Source of the DNA: Levilactobacillus cerevisiae
GTDB lineage: Bacteria; Bacillota; Bacilli; Lactobacillales; Lactobacillaceae
Direction: 5' to 3'
Assembly (NCBI RefSeq): GCF_003946245.1
Contig: NZ_RHNN01000002.1
Span: 89,263 to 153,262, forward strand
DNA length: 64,000 nucleotides
Each line of letters starts with the position of its first letter. Position 1 is the stretch's first letter. Below the pieces are notes generated by a model, which saw only the letters and a program-made list of their open reading frames with translations, was not told where the DNA came from and did no database searches. The translations under genes were made by a program, and so were the position numbers. Below are positions 7,295 to 14,993 of the stretch, piece after piece.

Positions 7295-7786
7295 ATGGAA
7301 ATTCAAGTTGCCTTAGATCAGGGATATTTACCTGAAAAATTTGCCAGACTAGCAACGGCGCGTCTGAGTGGTCAACCAATCGTGTCGTTTCCAATCCAGC
7401 TTGCGAAGTTGCCTAAACAAACGCAGGCGTTGGCCATTACACTGATTGATTACGATGCGGTACCCAGAACGGGTTTTCCGTTTATCCACTGGCTGGCAGT
7501 CGATTTGCCGGTGATGACAGAGATCACGACGGACTTTAGCCGGCACTACACGGGGGCCCAAGGGCGAAATTCCTGGGTCTCACGGTTTTACGACGTGGAC
7601 GAAGTGCTGACGACCGGGTTTGCCGGCCCGAATCCGCCAGATAAACCGCACCGCTACACGTTGACGGTGTACGCGCTGAAACAAGTGACGGGACTGGCGA
7701 CGGGTTTCTTTTACAATGATTTACGGGATGCACTGGTGTCAAAAGTTTTGGACCAAGCGACAGTTGTGATTCCAGTTAAAAATTAG
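7295..7786 (+). CDS. YbhB/YbcL-family PEBP-like protein
   Basis: A 163-residue protein of the phosphatidylethanolamine-binding (Raf kinase inhibitor-like) fold. The family motif around the ligand pocket is visible as ALTLIDYDAVP-type sequence (AITLIDYDAVPRTGFPFIHWLAVDLP), followed by GFAGPNPPDKPHRYTLTVYAL, where PP-D-PHRY is the hallmark of bacterial YbhB. Function in bacteria is unsettled. The ATG at 7295 has GGGAGG 9 bases upstream; a TTG/ATG further up lacks a site. First gene of a three-gene operon divergent from LysR. Confidence 0.88.
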   Translation: MEIQVALDQGYLPEKFARLATARLSGQPIVSFPIQLAKLPKQTQALAITLIDYDAVPRTGFPFIHWLAVDLPVMTEITTDFSRHYTGAQGRNSWVSRFYDVDEVLTTGFAGPNPPDKPHRYTLTVYALKQVTGLATGFFYNDLRDALVSKVLDQATVVIPVKN

Positions 7787-7802
7787 ATAGGAATGGTATG
7801 AT

Positions 7803-8159
7803 ATGCAAAAAATAATGATTAAGATCGAAGGACACGAAGTAACGGCGAACTTGTTGGATAACGCTACCAGTCAGGCTTTAATCAAGCTGTTTCCCTTGGA
7901 CTTAGACCTGTTGAATCTGTATTCACGCGAAATGACTTACCGTTTTAAACGGGCCTTACCAGCCAATGAGTTGGGAACTAGCGGTTATCAGGTCGGCGAC
8001 ATTGCCTACTGGGCCCCACGCCACAGCTTTGTTATTTTCTATAAACAAACTGGTGAGATTATCGGGGACCTGCAAAAGATTGGCCAAATCAATGATTCCC
8101 TGGACTTCCTGAAGGGATCAGGGAATAAGCCGGCAACGTTTACGTTAGGGGGTCAGTAA
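7803..8159 (+). CDS. Cyclophilin-like fold protein (TM1367-like)
   Basis: A 118-residue protein of the cyclophilin_like family (TM1367 type), recognised by the opening IMIKIEGHEVTANLLDNATSQAL, the EMTYRFKRALP and the GDIAYWAPRHSFVIFYKQTGEIIGDLQKIGQI blocks. It shares the cyclophilin barrel but not the proline isomerase active site, and no activity is assigned. Homologues often sit beside flavin or NAD(P)-dependent oxidoreductases; here it lies 16 bases after the PEBP gene and its TAA abuts the ATG of the NmrA-like gene. Confidence 0.8.
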   Translation: MQKIMIKIEGHEVTANLLDNATSQALIKLFPLDLDLLNLYSREMTYRFKRALPANELGTSGYQVGDIAYWAPRHSFVIFYKQTGEIIGDLQKIGQINDSLDFLKGSGNKPATFTLGGQ

Positions 8160-8816
8160 ATGACCAACGTATTAATCTTAGGCGCAAATGGGCGCATCGC
8201 CCGAATCGTTCGGCAGCGTCTATTAGCGGAAACTGACGGACACCTTACCTTGGTGTTGCGCCAACCGCAGCGATTGGGACGAGTCGATGCGTTGCGTGAA
8301 ACCGTGGTGGCTGGTGACGTGAATGACGCCCAGCTCTTGCAGAAAGTGATGGTGGCACAGGATGTGGTTTATGCCAATCTCAGTGGCAACATGGCCGCGC
8401 TGGCTCAAACGATTGTAACGGCTATGCAGGCCACGGGCGTTCAGCGGTTGATTTGGGTAACGGGATCGGGGCTCTACCACGAAACGCCAGAACCATTTGG
8501 TAGCTGGGTAGAGCGCACTGTGGGGCATGCGTCAAAGGAAGATACCCGCCGTGCGGCCGCCATTATTGAAGCGACGACAATGAACTATACCTTGATTCGC
8601 GCGGCATTCATGACGGATGACCCTAAGGTTGATTACGAATTAACGCAAAAGGGGGAGCCGTTCAAGGGAACGATGGTCTCTCGAGCCAGCATCGCGGACC
8701 TAATTCTAAAGCTGATTGCGAGTCCCACGTTAGGCAGCCGCGGGAGCCTAGGGATTGATCAACCGGATACGGATGGCATGTTGGATCGTGTGCAGGCAAT
8801 TATGCGGGGCGAGTGA
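8160..8816 (+). CDS. NAD(P)-binding (NmrA/SDR-like) oxidoreductase
   Basis: A 218-residue atypical short-chain dehydrogenase. The Rossmann glycine motif is VLILGANGRIAR at the N-terminus, with Arg residues after strand 2 (LRQPQRLGR) suggesting NADP(H). The middle block RLIWVTGSGLYHE takes the place of the usual catalytic region and there is no YxxxK, as in NmrA-like sensors and NADPH-dependent reductases of this size. ATG directly follows the TAA of the upstream gene (GGGGGTC as ribosome site), so translation is probably coupled. Last gene of the LysR-divergent operon. Confidence 0.85.
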   Translation: MTNVLILGANGRIARIVRQRLLAETDGHLTLVLRQPQRLGRVDALRETVVAGDVNDAQLLQKVMVAQDVVYANLSGNMAALAQTIVTAMQATGVQRLIWVTGSGLYHETPEPFGSWVERTVGHASKEDTRRAAAIIEATTMNYTLIRAAFMTDDPKVDYELTQKGEPFKGTMVSRASIADLILKLIASPTLGSRGSLGIDQPDTDGMLDRVQAIMRGE

Positions 8817-8843
8817 GACCGTGTGCTAGAGGTTAGCGGTTCT

Positions 8844-8945
8844 ACAAATAAATCAGCAATAAAAGCCCGCCAGCCGCGGGCTTTTTACATACCCACATGC
8901 AGCCACAAAATTCCCGGTTCTAAGTAGTTGCGCCCCAAAACTAGA
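8844..8945 (+). repeat. ~100-base direct repeat, copy 2 (fossil tail of a secreted-protein gene plus terminator)
   Basis: Matches 6015-6114: it starts at ACAAATAA, includes AAAGCCCGCC/AGCCGCGGGCTTTTT (8861-8886) and ends CAAAACTAGA. In copy 1 the first bases are the last codons and stop of a secreted-protein gene, so copy 2 looks like the preserved end of a lost relative. It may still act as terminator for the upstream operon. Confidence 0.85.
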
Positions 8946-9011
8946 TGGCCTAGAATCAACTTAATTGGAACGTTGTCGGGGGCACGAGAGAGCCGAAGGG
9001 AAGATTGCGGA

Positions 9012-9725
9012 GTGAAAATTGTCAGACGTTTATTACTCGCTGTTGTGTTGGGAATCGCTATTTTTGTCATTGTGAATTGGCAACCCCTGAGCACGCAATT
9101 TCAGTATTACCGGGCCGCGATTGTCGCCACGCTCACCGGGAAAGCCCAGTCGGCGGCCAGCAGCTCGGAGAATTATCAGTCCAGCGGCTATATCCTGCGT
9201 AACGCCAGCGATGCCACCACCAAGACGGGGGCCAACGATACGCCGGTCGAGGAAGCCATGCAGGGCCTTTTATTACAGAAAAAATATTACTACCACTTTG
9301 CCAGTAACACGCCCCAGAAGGTTCGCCAGGTCTTTGCCTACGCCGTGGAAGTCTACAACCAGACCGGCATCGTCCAACTGGTGGCCGGGGCAGGTAGCAC
9401 GAAGACCAATCAGATTACGTTTGGCATTTACCATAAGACGGAGCCCAAGAATCAGGACGTCGTTGAGTACGGCCACGGTGGTCCCGAGATTACTCAGCGT
9501 ATCAGCTGGCGCGGGATTCTGACGACCAACACGGCCACGGCGAAACTCAACGCGACGTATCCTCGGGCCTATAAGCATTCGGTGGCCGTTCATGAGCTGG
9601 GACACGCACTGGGGCTGGACCACAGTTCCGACAAATCCTCCGTCATGACGCCAATCGACCACGGCAAGACGACCCTGTCGGCGGCTGACCTGAAGAGCTT
9701 GCGTGCGATTTATGACAAAGGGTAA
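9012..9725 (+). CDS. Secreted or membrane-anchored matrixin-type zinc metalloprotease (M10)
   Basis: A 237-residue protein with an N-terminal membrane segment (residues 3-22, VKIVRRLLLAVVLG then hydrophobic) and an outside catalytic domain. The zinc site is HELGHALGLDH (about residues 194-204) followed by the Met-turn SVMTP, the metzincin pattern of peptidase family M10A. No propeptide cysteine switch is seen. The GTG at 9012 has GAAGGGA about 11 bases upstream; upstream in-frame codons overlap the repeat at 8844-8945. Such proteases in lactobacilli are little studied; the substrate is unknown. The gene stands alone. Confidence 0.88.
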   Translation: MKIVRRLLLAVVLGIAIFVIVNWQPLSTQFQYYRAAIVATLTGKAQSAASSSENYQSSGYILRNASDATTKTGANDTPVEEAMQGLLLQKKYYYHFASNTPQKVRQVFAYAVEVYNQTGIVQLVAGAGSTKTNQITFGIYHKTEPKNQDVVEYGHGGPEITQRISWRGILTTNTATAKLNATYPRAYKHSVAVHELGHALGLDHSSDKSSVMTPIDHGKTTLSAADLKSLRAIYDKG

Positions 9726-9955
9726 AGCGTCTGAGAAAAAATAGACGCGCGTTGTCTCTCCAAGGCTATATGGCTGAAACGTGGCACAAAAGGCAGCTGG
9801 CTCCGCTTAAAACTGATAACCAAATAATCCAAGCACGGGATTATCCGGCTATCAGCCTTAATGCTCACCAGCTAACCGCCTTTTCTCCCACTCTCCTCCC
9901 AGCAGATTAAAAGCTAATCGTTATTTGATGATGTATAATTAACTTGTATACAACT
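9726..9955. other. Intergenic region with a long imperfect hairpin and a segment shared with 14880-14990
   Basis: A stem pairs CTGATA..CC..ATAATCC with GGATTAT..GG..TATCAG (about 9812-9860). The segment ending TTAATGCTCACCAGCTAACCGCC recurs, with the same hairpin position but different stem bases, near 14980. A -10-like TATAAT at 9934-9939 probably serves the glutathione peroxidase gene. No protein-coding content is seen. Confidence 0.45.
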
Positions 9956-10004
9956 AATAAAACATGCAATCATCAAATCGGTCAATCGGAAGGGATGCGG
10001 TTTT

Positions 10005-10547
10005 ATGGCAACAATTTACGATTTCACAGAAACAGAGATGAGTGGGCAACCCATTGATTTCAAAGACTATCAGGGCAAGGTTTTACTGATTGTGAATACC
10101 GCTAGTAAATGTGGGTTGGCGCCCCAGCTCGAGGGGATTGAAGCCCTGTACAAGCGCTATCACGCGCAAGGCTTCGAGGTGCTCGGCTTGCCGTCCAACC
10201 AATTTCACCAGGAGTTAGCCAGCGATGAAGAAACCAGTGACTTCTGTCAGCTACATTACGGCGTGACGTTTCCGATGACCCGCAAGATTGCGGTCAACGG
10301 GAATGATGAAGACCCTCTGTTCACCTACCTGAAGGCCACGGCGGGTCACGGCCGAATTAAATGGAACTTCACCAAGTTTCTGATTGGTCGAGATGGCCAG
10401 TTGATTGATCGCTACGCGCCGGTAACCAAGCCGGAAAAAGTGGAACCAGACATTGTGGCCGCACTCGAAAAAAAAGCAAACAAAAAACCGTTGGACCAGA
10501 GCTCACAGTCTCTGATCGAACGGTTTTTATTTACCGAAAACAATTAA
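10005..10547 (+). CDS. Glutathione peroxidase-family (thioredoxin-dependent) peroxidase with C-terminal extension
   Basis: A 180-residue peroxidase reducing H2O2 or organic peroxides in the cytoplasm. The family blocks are present: NTASKCGLAPQ with peroxidatic Cys36 (Cys, not selenocysteine), LPSNQF with the Gln near residue 66, and IKWNFTKFLI with Trp120-Asn121. Bacterial members are normally near 158-160 residues; this one runs about 20 residues further (KKPLDQSSQS...), and that tail is encoded by the intrinsic terminator hairpin at 10483-10528. The likely reductant is thioredoxin. The ATG has GGAAGGGA upstream. Confidence 0.88.
   Translation: MATIYDFTETEMSGQPIDFKDYQGKVLLIVNTASKCGLAPQLEGIEALYKRYHAQGFEVLGLPSNQFHQELASDEETSDFCQLHYGVTFPMTRKIAVNGNDEDPLFTYLKATAGHGRIKWNFTKFLIGRDGQLIDRYAPVTKPEKVEPDIVAALEKKANKKPLDQSSQSLIERFLFTENN
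10483..10528 (+). terminator. Intrinsic terminator lying inside the 3' end of the peroxidase gene
   Basis: AAAAACCGTT pairs with AACGGTTTTT, with an inner ACCAGAG/CTCTGAT stem (one mismatch). The reading frame of the peroxidase passes through it and stops at 10545-10547. Confidence 0.75.
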
Positions 10548-10648
10548 TGATTCACAATCAGTGCACCGGCGCCGGTTGACACGATTACGACGATAATCGC
10601 CACAATTGTGGTGATCCAGGTACTCTTACTCCAAAATTTTTCTTCCAT
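10544..10648 (-). CDS. 34-residue single-pass membrane peptide downstream of copA
   Basis: A small gene on the minus strand: MEEKFWSKSTW, then a hydrophobic stretch of about 20 residues (ITTIVAIIVVIVSTGAGAL), ending IVNH. The ATG at 10648 follows GGAGGG by 7 bases, an excellent site, and lies only 15 bases after the copA stop, so it is almost certainly the last gene of the copper operon. The predicted topology is one helix with a short charged N-terminus. I do not recognise a family; small peptides that modulate P-type ATPases (for example KdpF) are a known parallel. Its stop overlaps the convergent peroxidase stop by four bases. Confidence 0.65.
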   Translation of the reverse strand: MEEKFWSKSTWITTIVAIIVVIVSTGAGALIVNH

Positions 10649-10663
10649 CAGAAATCCCTCCAG

Positions 10664-12601
10664 TTAGGCTACGCTAGTCTTCGTTGCTGGCGTTGACGTG
10701 AGTTTTGACTTGTTCAATAACAGGGAGCTGGCCACAACCGATAAGGAACTCAAGGCCATGCCCAGACCGGCAATTTCAGGGTTCAGTGCTAGGCCGAAGA
10801 CGGCGAAGACACCGGCAGCAACGGGGATGCCCAATGTGTTGTAAATGAAGGCCCAGAACAGGTTCAATTTGATTCGGTTAAAGGTCTTCTTGCTGATCTC
10901 CAGCGCCCGGACAACGTCCATCAAATCATTCTTGACCAGGACGATCCCACCAGATTCGATGGCAATATCAGTCCCAGAACCCATCGCAATCCCAACATCA
11001 GCCGTGGTTAAGGCTGGTGCGTCGTTGATGCCGTCACCCGCGAAGGCCACGGAACCAGATTCTTGAAGCTGCTTGACGTGGTCGGCCTTGTCGCCTGGCA
11101 AGACATCAGCAATCACCGTATCAATACCCACTTCACTCGCAATGGCCTCAGCGACCCGTTGGTTATCACCCGTCAGCATAACGGTCCGTAAGCCACGGTC
11201 CTTGAGTGCTGCAATAGCGGCGGCAGAGCTAGCCTTAGGTGCATCCTGAATCGCAATCAAACCAATGATGTGATCGGCGAGGCCCACCAGGACGACCGTC
11301 TTAGCTTCGTTTTGCAGCTGGGCCATGCGGTCGCTCATCTTGGCGTCTAATTTGTAATCTGCAATCAATTTATCGTTACCAATAAAGGCTTGTTGGCCGT
11401 CAACCGTGGCCTGAACGCCCTTGCCTTCGATGGCTTGGAAGTTCTCGGCAGCAGTAACGGTTAAGTCTTCAGTCTTGGCCTTGTCTAAAATCGCAGCGGC
11501 CAAGGGGTGTTCTGAGGAGACTTCCAGGTTTGCGGCAACGTGTAGGACGGTCGCTTCATCGCCTACGATGTCAGTGACCTGTGGGTGACCCTCAGTAATG
11601 GTCCCCGTTTTGTCGAAGACCACCGTCTTAACGCGGTTTGCGGCTTCCAAGACTTCACCATTTTTAATCAGAATACCCATCTTGGCACTCCGACCAGTAC
11701 CGACCATTAAGGCCGTTGGGGTTGCAATCCCCAAGGCACAGGGACAAGCGATGATGACCACGGAAACGGCAAAGAGCATCGCACTGACGAGGGAGACGCC
11801 AATGAAGACGTACCAGATGGTAAAGGTCGCGATGGCCGCAATCAACACGGCGGGAACGAAAATGTCCGCCACCTTGTCGACCGTCTTTTGAATTGGCGCG
11901 TGACTGGTTTGCGCCTTCTTCACCATTTCAACAATTTGTGAAAGCAACGTATCGTTGCCGACCTTGCTGGCTTTAAACATGAAGGTTCCGTTGCTGTTAA
12001 TGGTGGCGCCAATCACGTGGTCGCCAGCCTTTTTGGTCACGGGCATGCTTTCACCGGTGACCATGGATTCGTCGATGGTCGACGTACCTTCAGTAATCAC
12101 GCCGTCCACGGCAATCTTCTGACCGGGACGCACGCGAATGACGTCACCGACAACGACTTCGGCCAGCGGCACCTTGACCAATTGACCGTCACGCATGACC
12201 TCGGCGTCCTTAGCCTGCAGATCGATGAGCTTGCTGACAGCGCCGGAAGCAGAGTGCTTCATTTTCTCTTCAAAATATTGACCCAGTAAAATCAATGTGA
12301 CCACGAAGGCGGCACTTTCAAAGAAGACGTCCTTGCCAACTAACATGGCGTAGAAGCTGTACAGGTAAGCCGTGGTCGTGCCAATCGCGACCAGGGTATC
12401 CATGTTGGCGTGGTGGTGGCGGAAAGCGGCCCAGGCACTTTCAATGAAGGGCCCACCGGAAACCGCCATGATGGCCGTGGTCAAGAAGAACAAGGTCCAG
12501 ACGCCACCGGGTAACGGGATACCCAGTGGCGTCGTGAACATTTCAACAAATAGGGGCAGCGACAGAATCAGCGAAAAGACAAACCGATTTTTAATACTCA
12601 T
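10664..12601 (-). CDS. copA: Copper-translocating P1B-type ATPase (CopA/CopB-like), without N-terminal metal-binding domain
   Basis: A 645-residue membrane ATPase exporting copper. Motifs in order: TGES (about 182-185, actuator domain), IACPCALG with the metal-binding CPC (286-288), DKTGTITEG with the phosphorylated Asp (from 330), SEHPLA with the P1B His-Pro (365-366), and [10 protein letters not shown] in the hinge. The heavy-metal-associated (CxxC) domain normally at the N-terminus is absent; the protein starts directly at the first helix pair. ATG at 12601 overlaps the cupredoxin stop (ATGA), so translation is coupled. In an operon with two cupredoxins and a membrane peptide under CopY-type boxes. 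The long frame from 12643 is not used. Confidence 0.93.
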   Translation of the reverse strand: MSIKNRFVFSLILSLPLFVEMFTTPLGIPLPGGVWTLFFLTTAIMAVSGGPFIESAWAAFRHHHANMDTLVAIGTTTAYLYSFYAMLVGKDVFFESAAFVVTLILLGQYFEEKMKHSASGAVSKLIDLQAKDAEVMRDGQLVKVPLAEVVVGDVIRVRPGQKIAVDGVITEGTSTIDESMVTGESMPVTKKAGDHVIGATINSNGTFMFKASKVGNDTLLSQIVEMVKKAQTSHAPIQKTVDKVADIFVPAVLIAAIATFTIWYVFIGVSLVSAMLFAVSVVIIACPCALGIATPTALMVGTGRSAKMGILIKNGEVLEAANRVKTVVFDKTGTITEGHPQVTDIVGDEATVLHVAANLEVSSEHPLAAAILDKAKTEDLTVTAAENFQAIEGKGVQATVDGQQAFIGNDKLIADYKLDAKMSDRMAQLQNEAKTVVLVGLADHIIGLIAIQDAPKASSAAAIAALKDRGLRTVMLTGDNQRVAEAIASEVGIDTVIADVLPGDKADHVKQLQESGSVAFAGDGINDAPALTTADVGIAMGSGTDIAIESGGIVLVKNDLMDVVRALEISKKTFNRIKLNLFWAFIYNTLGIPVAAGVFAVFGLALNPEIAGLGMALSSLSVVASSLLLNKSKLTSTPATKTSVA

Positions 12602-12870
12602 GGGCGAACGACCACCTTTCCAAAGAACATGTCCATGCCGCAACTAAACGGAAATTCTCCAGCTTGACTGGTGTCGACAGTAATCGTGCGTTCCTCGTTT
12701 AGAGGGAGGTCTTCGCTAAAGTTCATGCTGGTTGAGTGGACCTTGTCCAGACAGCCGGCGTCGTTGATTCGCTTAAAGGTAAGGGTTGCGGGCACCCCCT
12801 GGGTCAAATCGATCTCTGCTGGTGAGTAGCCGCCGTCGACGATAATAGTTGCTGATTGGGTATTTTTCAT
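12598..12870 (-). CDS. Cupredoxin-domain copper-binding protein without signal peptide
   Basis: A 90-residue protein of the cupredoxin_1 type. The core [22 protein letters not shown] and the C-terminal [14 protein letters not shown] carry the Cys/Met copper ligands; a second Cys is in GCLDKVHS. It resembles the C-terminal half of the next upstream gene and looks like its soluble duplicate, with no signal peptide or membrane segment. A cytoplasmic copper-buffering or delivery role for CopA is plausible. ATG at 12870 has GGAGG 9-10 bases upstream. Its stop overlaps the copA start. Confidence 0.85.
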   Translation of the reverse strand: MKNTQSATIIVDGGYSPAEIDLTQGVPATLTFKRINDAGCLDKVHSTSMNFSEDLPLNEERTITVDTSQAGEFPFSCGMDMFFGKVVVRP

Positions 12871-12886
12871 GATGAAGACCTCCAAG

Positions 12887-13258
12887 TTATTTGATAATGA
12901 CCTTGCCGTGGAACATGTTCATGCCGCATGCGTAATCGAACTCGCCAGGCTTGCTGGTGTCGATGGAGATGGCGTGGGCTTTATTTTGCGGAAGAAATTC
13001 GTTGATGCCGAAGTCGGGGAAGACGACCTGTTCCAGACAGCTGGAGGGGTCCTTCCGGTTAAACGTGAGCGTGGCGGGCACGCCCTTCTTCAAAACGACG
13101 GTGCTAGGTGAGTAGCCACCACTGACTTCCACGTCGACGTCTTGACTGGAGCCGGTCACGGCAGCGTCAACAGCGACGGTGGTATGCTTACCGAAGAACC
13201 ACCAAGCAATGAAACCAACGAGAATAACAGCAACAATGAGTACAAGAATTTTTGTCAT
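12887..13258 (-). CDS. Membrane-anchored cupredoxin-domain protein
   Basis: A 123-residue protein with an N-terminal membrane anchor (about residues 3-22, ILVLIVAVILVGFIAWWFF) followed by a cupredoxin domain: [33 protein letters not shown] and YACGMNMFHGKVII. The domain should face outside, unlike its paralogue 16 bases downstream. ATG at 13258 has AAGGAG 10 bases upstream. First gene of the copper operon, directly behind two CopY-type boxes. Confidence 0.88.
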   Translation of the reverse strand: MTKILVLIVAVILVGFIAWWFFGKHTTVAVDAAVTGSSQDVDVEVSGGYSPSTVVLKKGVPATLTFNRKDPSSCLEQVVFPDFGINEFLPQNKAHAISIDTSKPGEFDYACGMNMFHGKVIIK

Positions 13259-13281
13259 GAGGGCACGCTCCTTTTTGTGTT

Positions 13282-13291
13282 TACATTTGTA
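13282..13291 (-). promoter_or_regulatory. CopY-type operator (cop box 1)
   Basis: TACATTTGTA is a perfect match to the core TACAnnTGTA bound by CopY repressors. It lies between the -10 box and the ribosome site of the copper operon. Confidence 0.8.
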
Positions 13292-13310
13292 ATCACTGAT
13301 TGATGAGTTA

Positions 13311-13339
13311 AGCATACCGCCATCGTTTACATTTGTCAA
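13311..13339 (-). promoter_or_regulatory. Copper operon promoter with overlapping cop box 2
   Basis: On the minus strand TTGACA (13339-13334) and TATGCT (13316-13311) are 17 bases apart. A second cop box (TACATTTGTC, 13328-13337, 9 of 10) overlaps the -35. Two CopY boxes flanking a promoter are classic for Gram-positive copper operons; no copY gene is in this window. Confidence 0.75.
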
Positions 13340-13410
13340 CGATAAAAAATCGGTATGCCAAAATTAAATATTTAGCTGGGAATATTGAAATGAATTTGGC
13401 TCAATGGTAG

Positions 13411-13443
13411 ACAAAAACGACCACACCACTGCTGGCGTGATCG
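13411..13443 (-). terminator. Intrinsic terminator of the serine hydrolase gene
   Basis: On the minus strand CGATCACGCCA pairs with TGGTGTGGTCG (two wobbles), followed by TTTTTG. Confidence 0.75.
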
Positions 13444-13456
13444 CTGATTTAGCGGA

Positions 13457-14431
13457 CTATTCAAGGTTCTTAACGAGCTTAGGATTGTACACGAGTTTTT
13501 GCACGTGCTTGGTAATCTTAGCCATCCGCGGGAACCCGCTGAAGCCGGTCTGGGCGTGGCCGTGGGTCATGATGACCAGCACGTAGCGTTGGCCGTTTGG
13601 CAGGGTGACGATACCGGCGTCATTATTGGTGTCGGCGAGCCAACCCACCTTGTCCTGGACCGTGGTGCCCTTGGTTGCGGCGGCCGCTCCGGCGGGGATG
13701 CCATCGCGATAAACCTGTTGCTTCATCAGTGAGAGTAGCCATTTGCGGTTGTGATCGTTGCCAAATGGGGCTTCTGCGCGGGCCAATTTCACCAGCAACT
13801 TACTGAGGCTGGCAGCCGTGGTCGTTGCTTCCTGGTTAGCCACGAAGACGGGCGAGTAGAGATTCTCACTGGTCAGAAACTCATTAATGCCAGCGGTGCC
13901 ATACGTGTCGAGAATTCCTTCAGGGAAATCGTTGGCGCTGTTGACGATCATCCGGTGAAAGCCGTCCTCGTTGGTCGGCGTCCAGGTATAGGCGTCACGA
14001 CTGCTCAGGTGGAAGAGGTAGGCCGCAATGAATAATTTATACGTGCTAGCGGAAACCTCTGGGGTGTGCGCGTTAGCTGAAGTGGCGAGCTTGCCGCGCT
14101 GGTAAAACTTGGTGGCAACATCGGACTTGGCTGCGGGACTGCCAGCCTTGGCGCCCAAGTTGTAGAAGCTAACACTCGTCGTCTTGTCAGCAGTAATCTT
14201 TTTAAAATATGTATGGAGTTGTTTCTTAACGTGGCGTTGTTGCACCGTGATTTGGCGGCTGGTAGCTGGCTTGTCAGCCTGTTGCGGGACCGTAGCTTGC
14301 GCTGCATTCTTCTGCCGCGCCTGTACACTGAAAATGCCGGTGAGTCCCAGCACGACAATGGCCACGGCCATAACCACAATGCGATATTTGATCATGAATC
14401 TTTTAAGGTGAAGGGGTTTAGCATGTCTCAT
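13457..14431 (-). CDS. Membrane-anchored class A beta-lactamase-fold serine hydrolase
   Basis: A 324-residue protein with an N-terminal membrane anchor (about residues 14-34) and an outside domain of the beta-lactamase2/penicillin-binding fold. The SxxK catalytic motif is probably STYKLF (ASTYKLFIAAYLF), with SAND-type SxN (VNSANDFPEG) and a KxG-type element (QDKVGWLADTNNDAGIV) in the right order. Such lactobacillar proteins are usually annotated as serine hydrolases; they may act on peptidoglycan peptides rather than on antibiotics. The start is uncertain: 14431 (weak AGTGAG) or ATG 14395. It stands alone with its own terminator. Confidence 0.78.
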   Translation of the reverse strand: MRHAKPLHLKRFMIKYRIVVMAVAIVVLGLTGIFSVQARQKNAAQATVPQQADKPATSRQITVQQRHVKKQLHTYFKKITADKTTSVSFYNLGAKAGSPAAKSDVATKFYQRGKLATSANAHTPEVSASTYKLFIAAYLFHLSSRDAYTWTPTNEDGFHRMIVNSANDFPEGILDTYGTAGINEFLTSENLYSPVFVANQEATTTAASLSKLLVKLARAEAPFGNDHNRKWLLSLMKQQVYRDGIPAGAAAATKGTTVQDKVGWLADTNNDAGIVTLPNGQRYVLVIMTHGHAQTGFSGFPRMAKITKHVQKLVYNPKLVKNLE

Positions 14432-14529
14432 GGGCGATTATCTCACTTCTTTAGAGTTTGACTGGCGAACTAATTAATGTATTTAATTATACGCTCAAAT
14501 ATCTGCGACGTATACATTGAAAATAACAG

Positions 14530-14830
14530 GTTTTATAAATTGGTGGGAATTTGGTGGCGTTTTGGGGTGAAAATGGTGGTGGGGCTGGGATGGCTTGGGA
14601 GTGGGGATTGGGTACTGGGTGGTTTTGTTTTGGTGTGGTTTGGGGAGAGAAAGTAAAAGGTCCAGAACCTTCTGCTAGATTGGTAGAAGGTTTGGGCCTT
14701 TTGGGTGTTGGGAAATTTGCTTTTGGGGTACGGGTTTATTCTTTGGGGAGTAGGTTGGGGAAAGGGTGCTTGTGATTGGTTTGGATTGGTTTAAAGAGGG
14801 ATTGGTCTTTGGCCTTAGATTGTTTTAGGT
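14530..14830. other. G+T-rich, low-complexity intergenic region
   Basis: About 300 bases where the plus strand is almost only G and T, with many GGGG and GGTGG runs. A symmetrical hairpin at 14655-14702 (AAAGGTCC..AACCTTCTGC / GTAGAAGGTT..GGCCTTTT) looks like an intrinsic terminator. An open frame here is low-complexity and not credible as a gene. See findings. Confidence 0.6.
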
Positions 14831-14859
14831 CGTTTGACTGGTTCTTCGCGGAACAATCC

Positions 14860-14993
14860 GGAAACTTGCGGCCTCTGAAACGTGCTACACGATCCAGGTC
14901 CCTGCGCTTAACCCCGGTTCAGCAATGACCCAAGCCCGGGGTTATTTCCTTTACGCCGTTAATGCTCGCCAGTTAACCGCCTCTCTCCGCACT
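14860..14993. other. Intergenic segment sharing a diverged repeat with 9780-9900
   Basis: Contains a hairpin (AACCCCGG/CCGGGGTT around CAGCAATGACCCAAG) and the trailer TTAATGCTCGCCAGTTAACCGCC, which match the 9.8 kb region in layout and partly in sequence. Confidence 0.5.

Noticed and set aside
13457..14431. True class A beta-lactamase
   Set aside because: The fold elements are present, but the Glu of the omega loop and the KTG box are not clear; such proteins are common anchored hydrolases in lactobacilli.
14551..14775. Open frame of 74 codons in the G+T-rich region
   Set aside because: The translation is Gly/Trp/Val low-complexity produced by base skew, it runs through a terminator hairpin, and there is no ribosome site.
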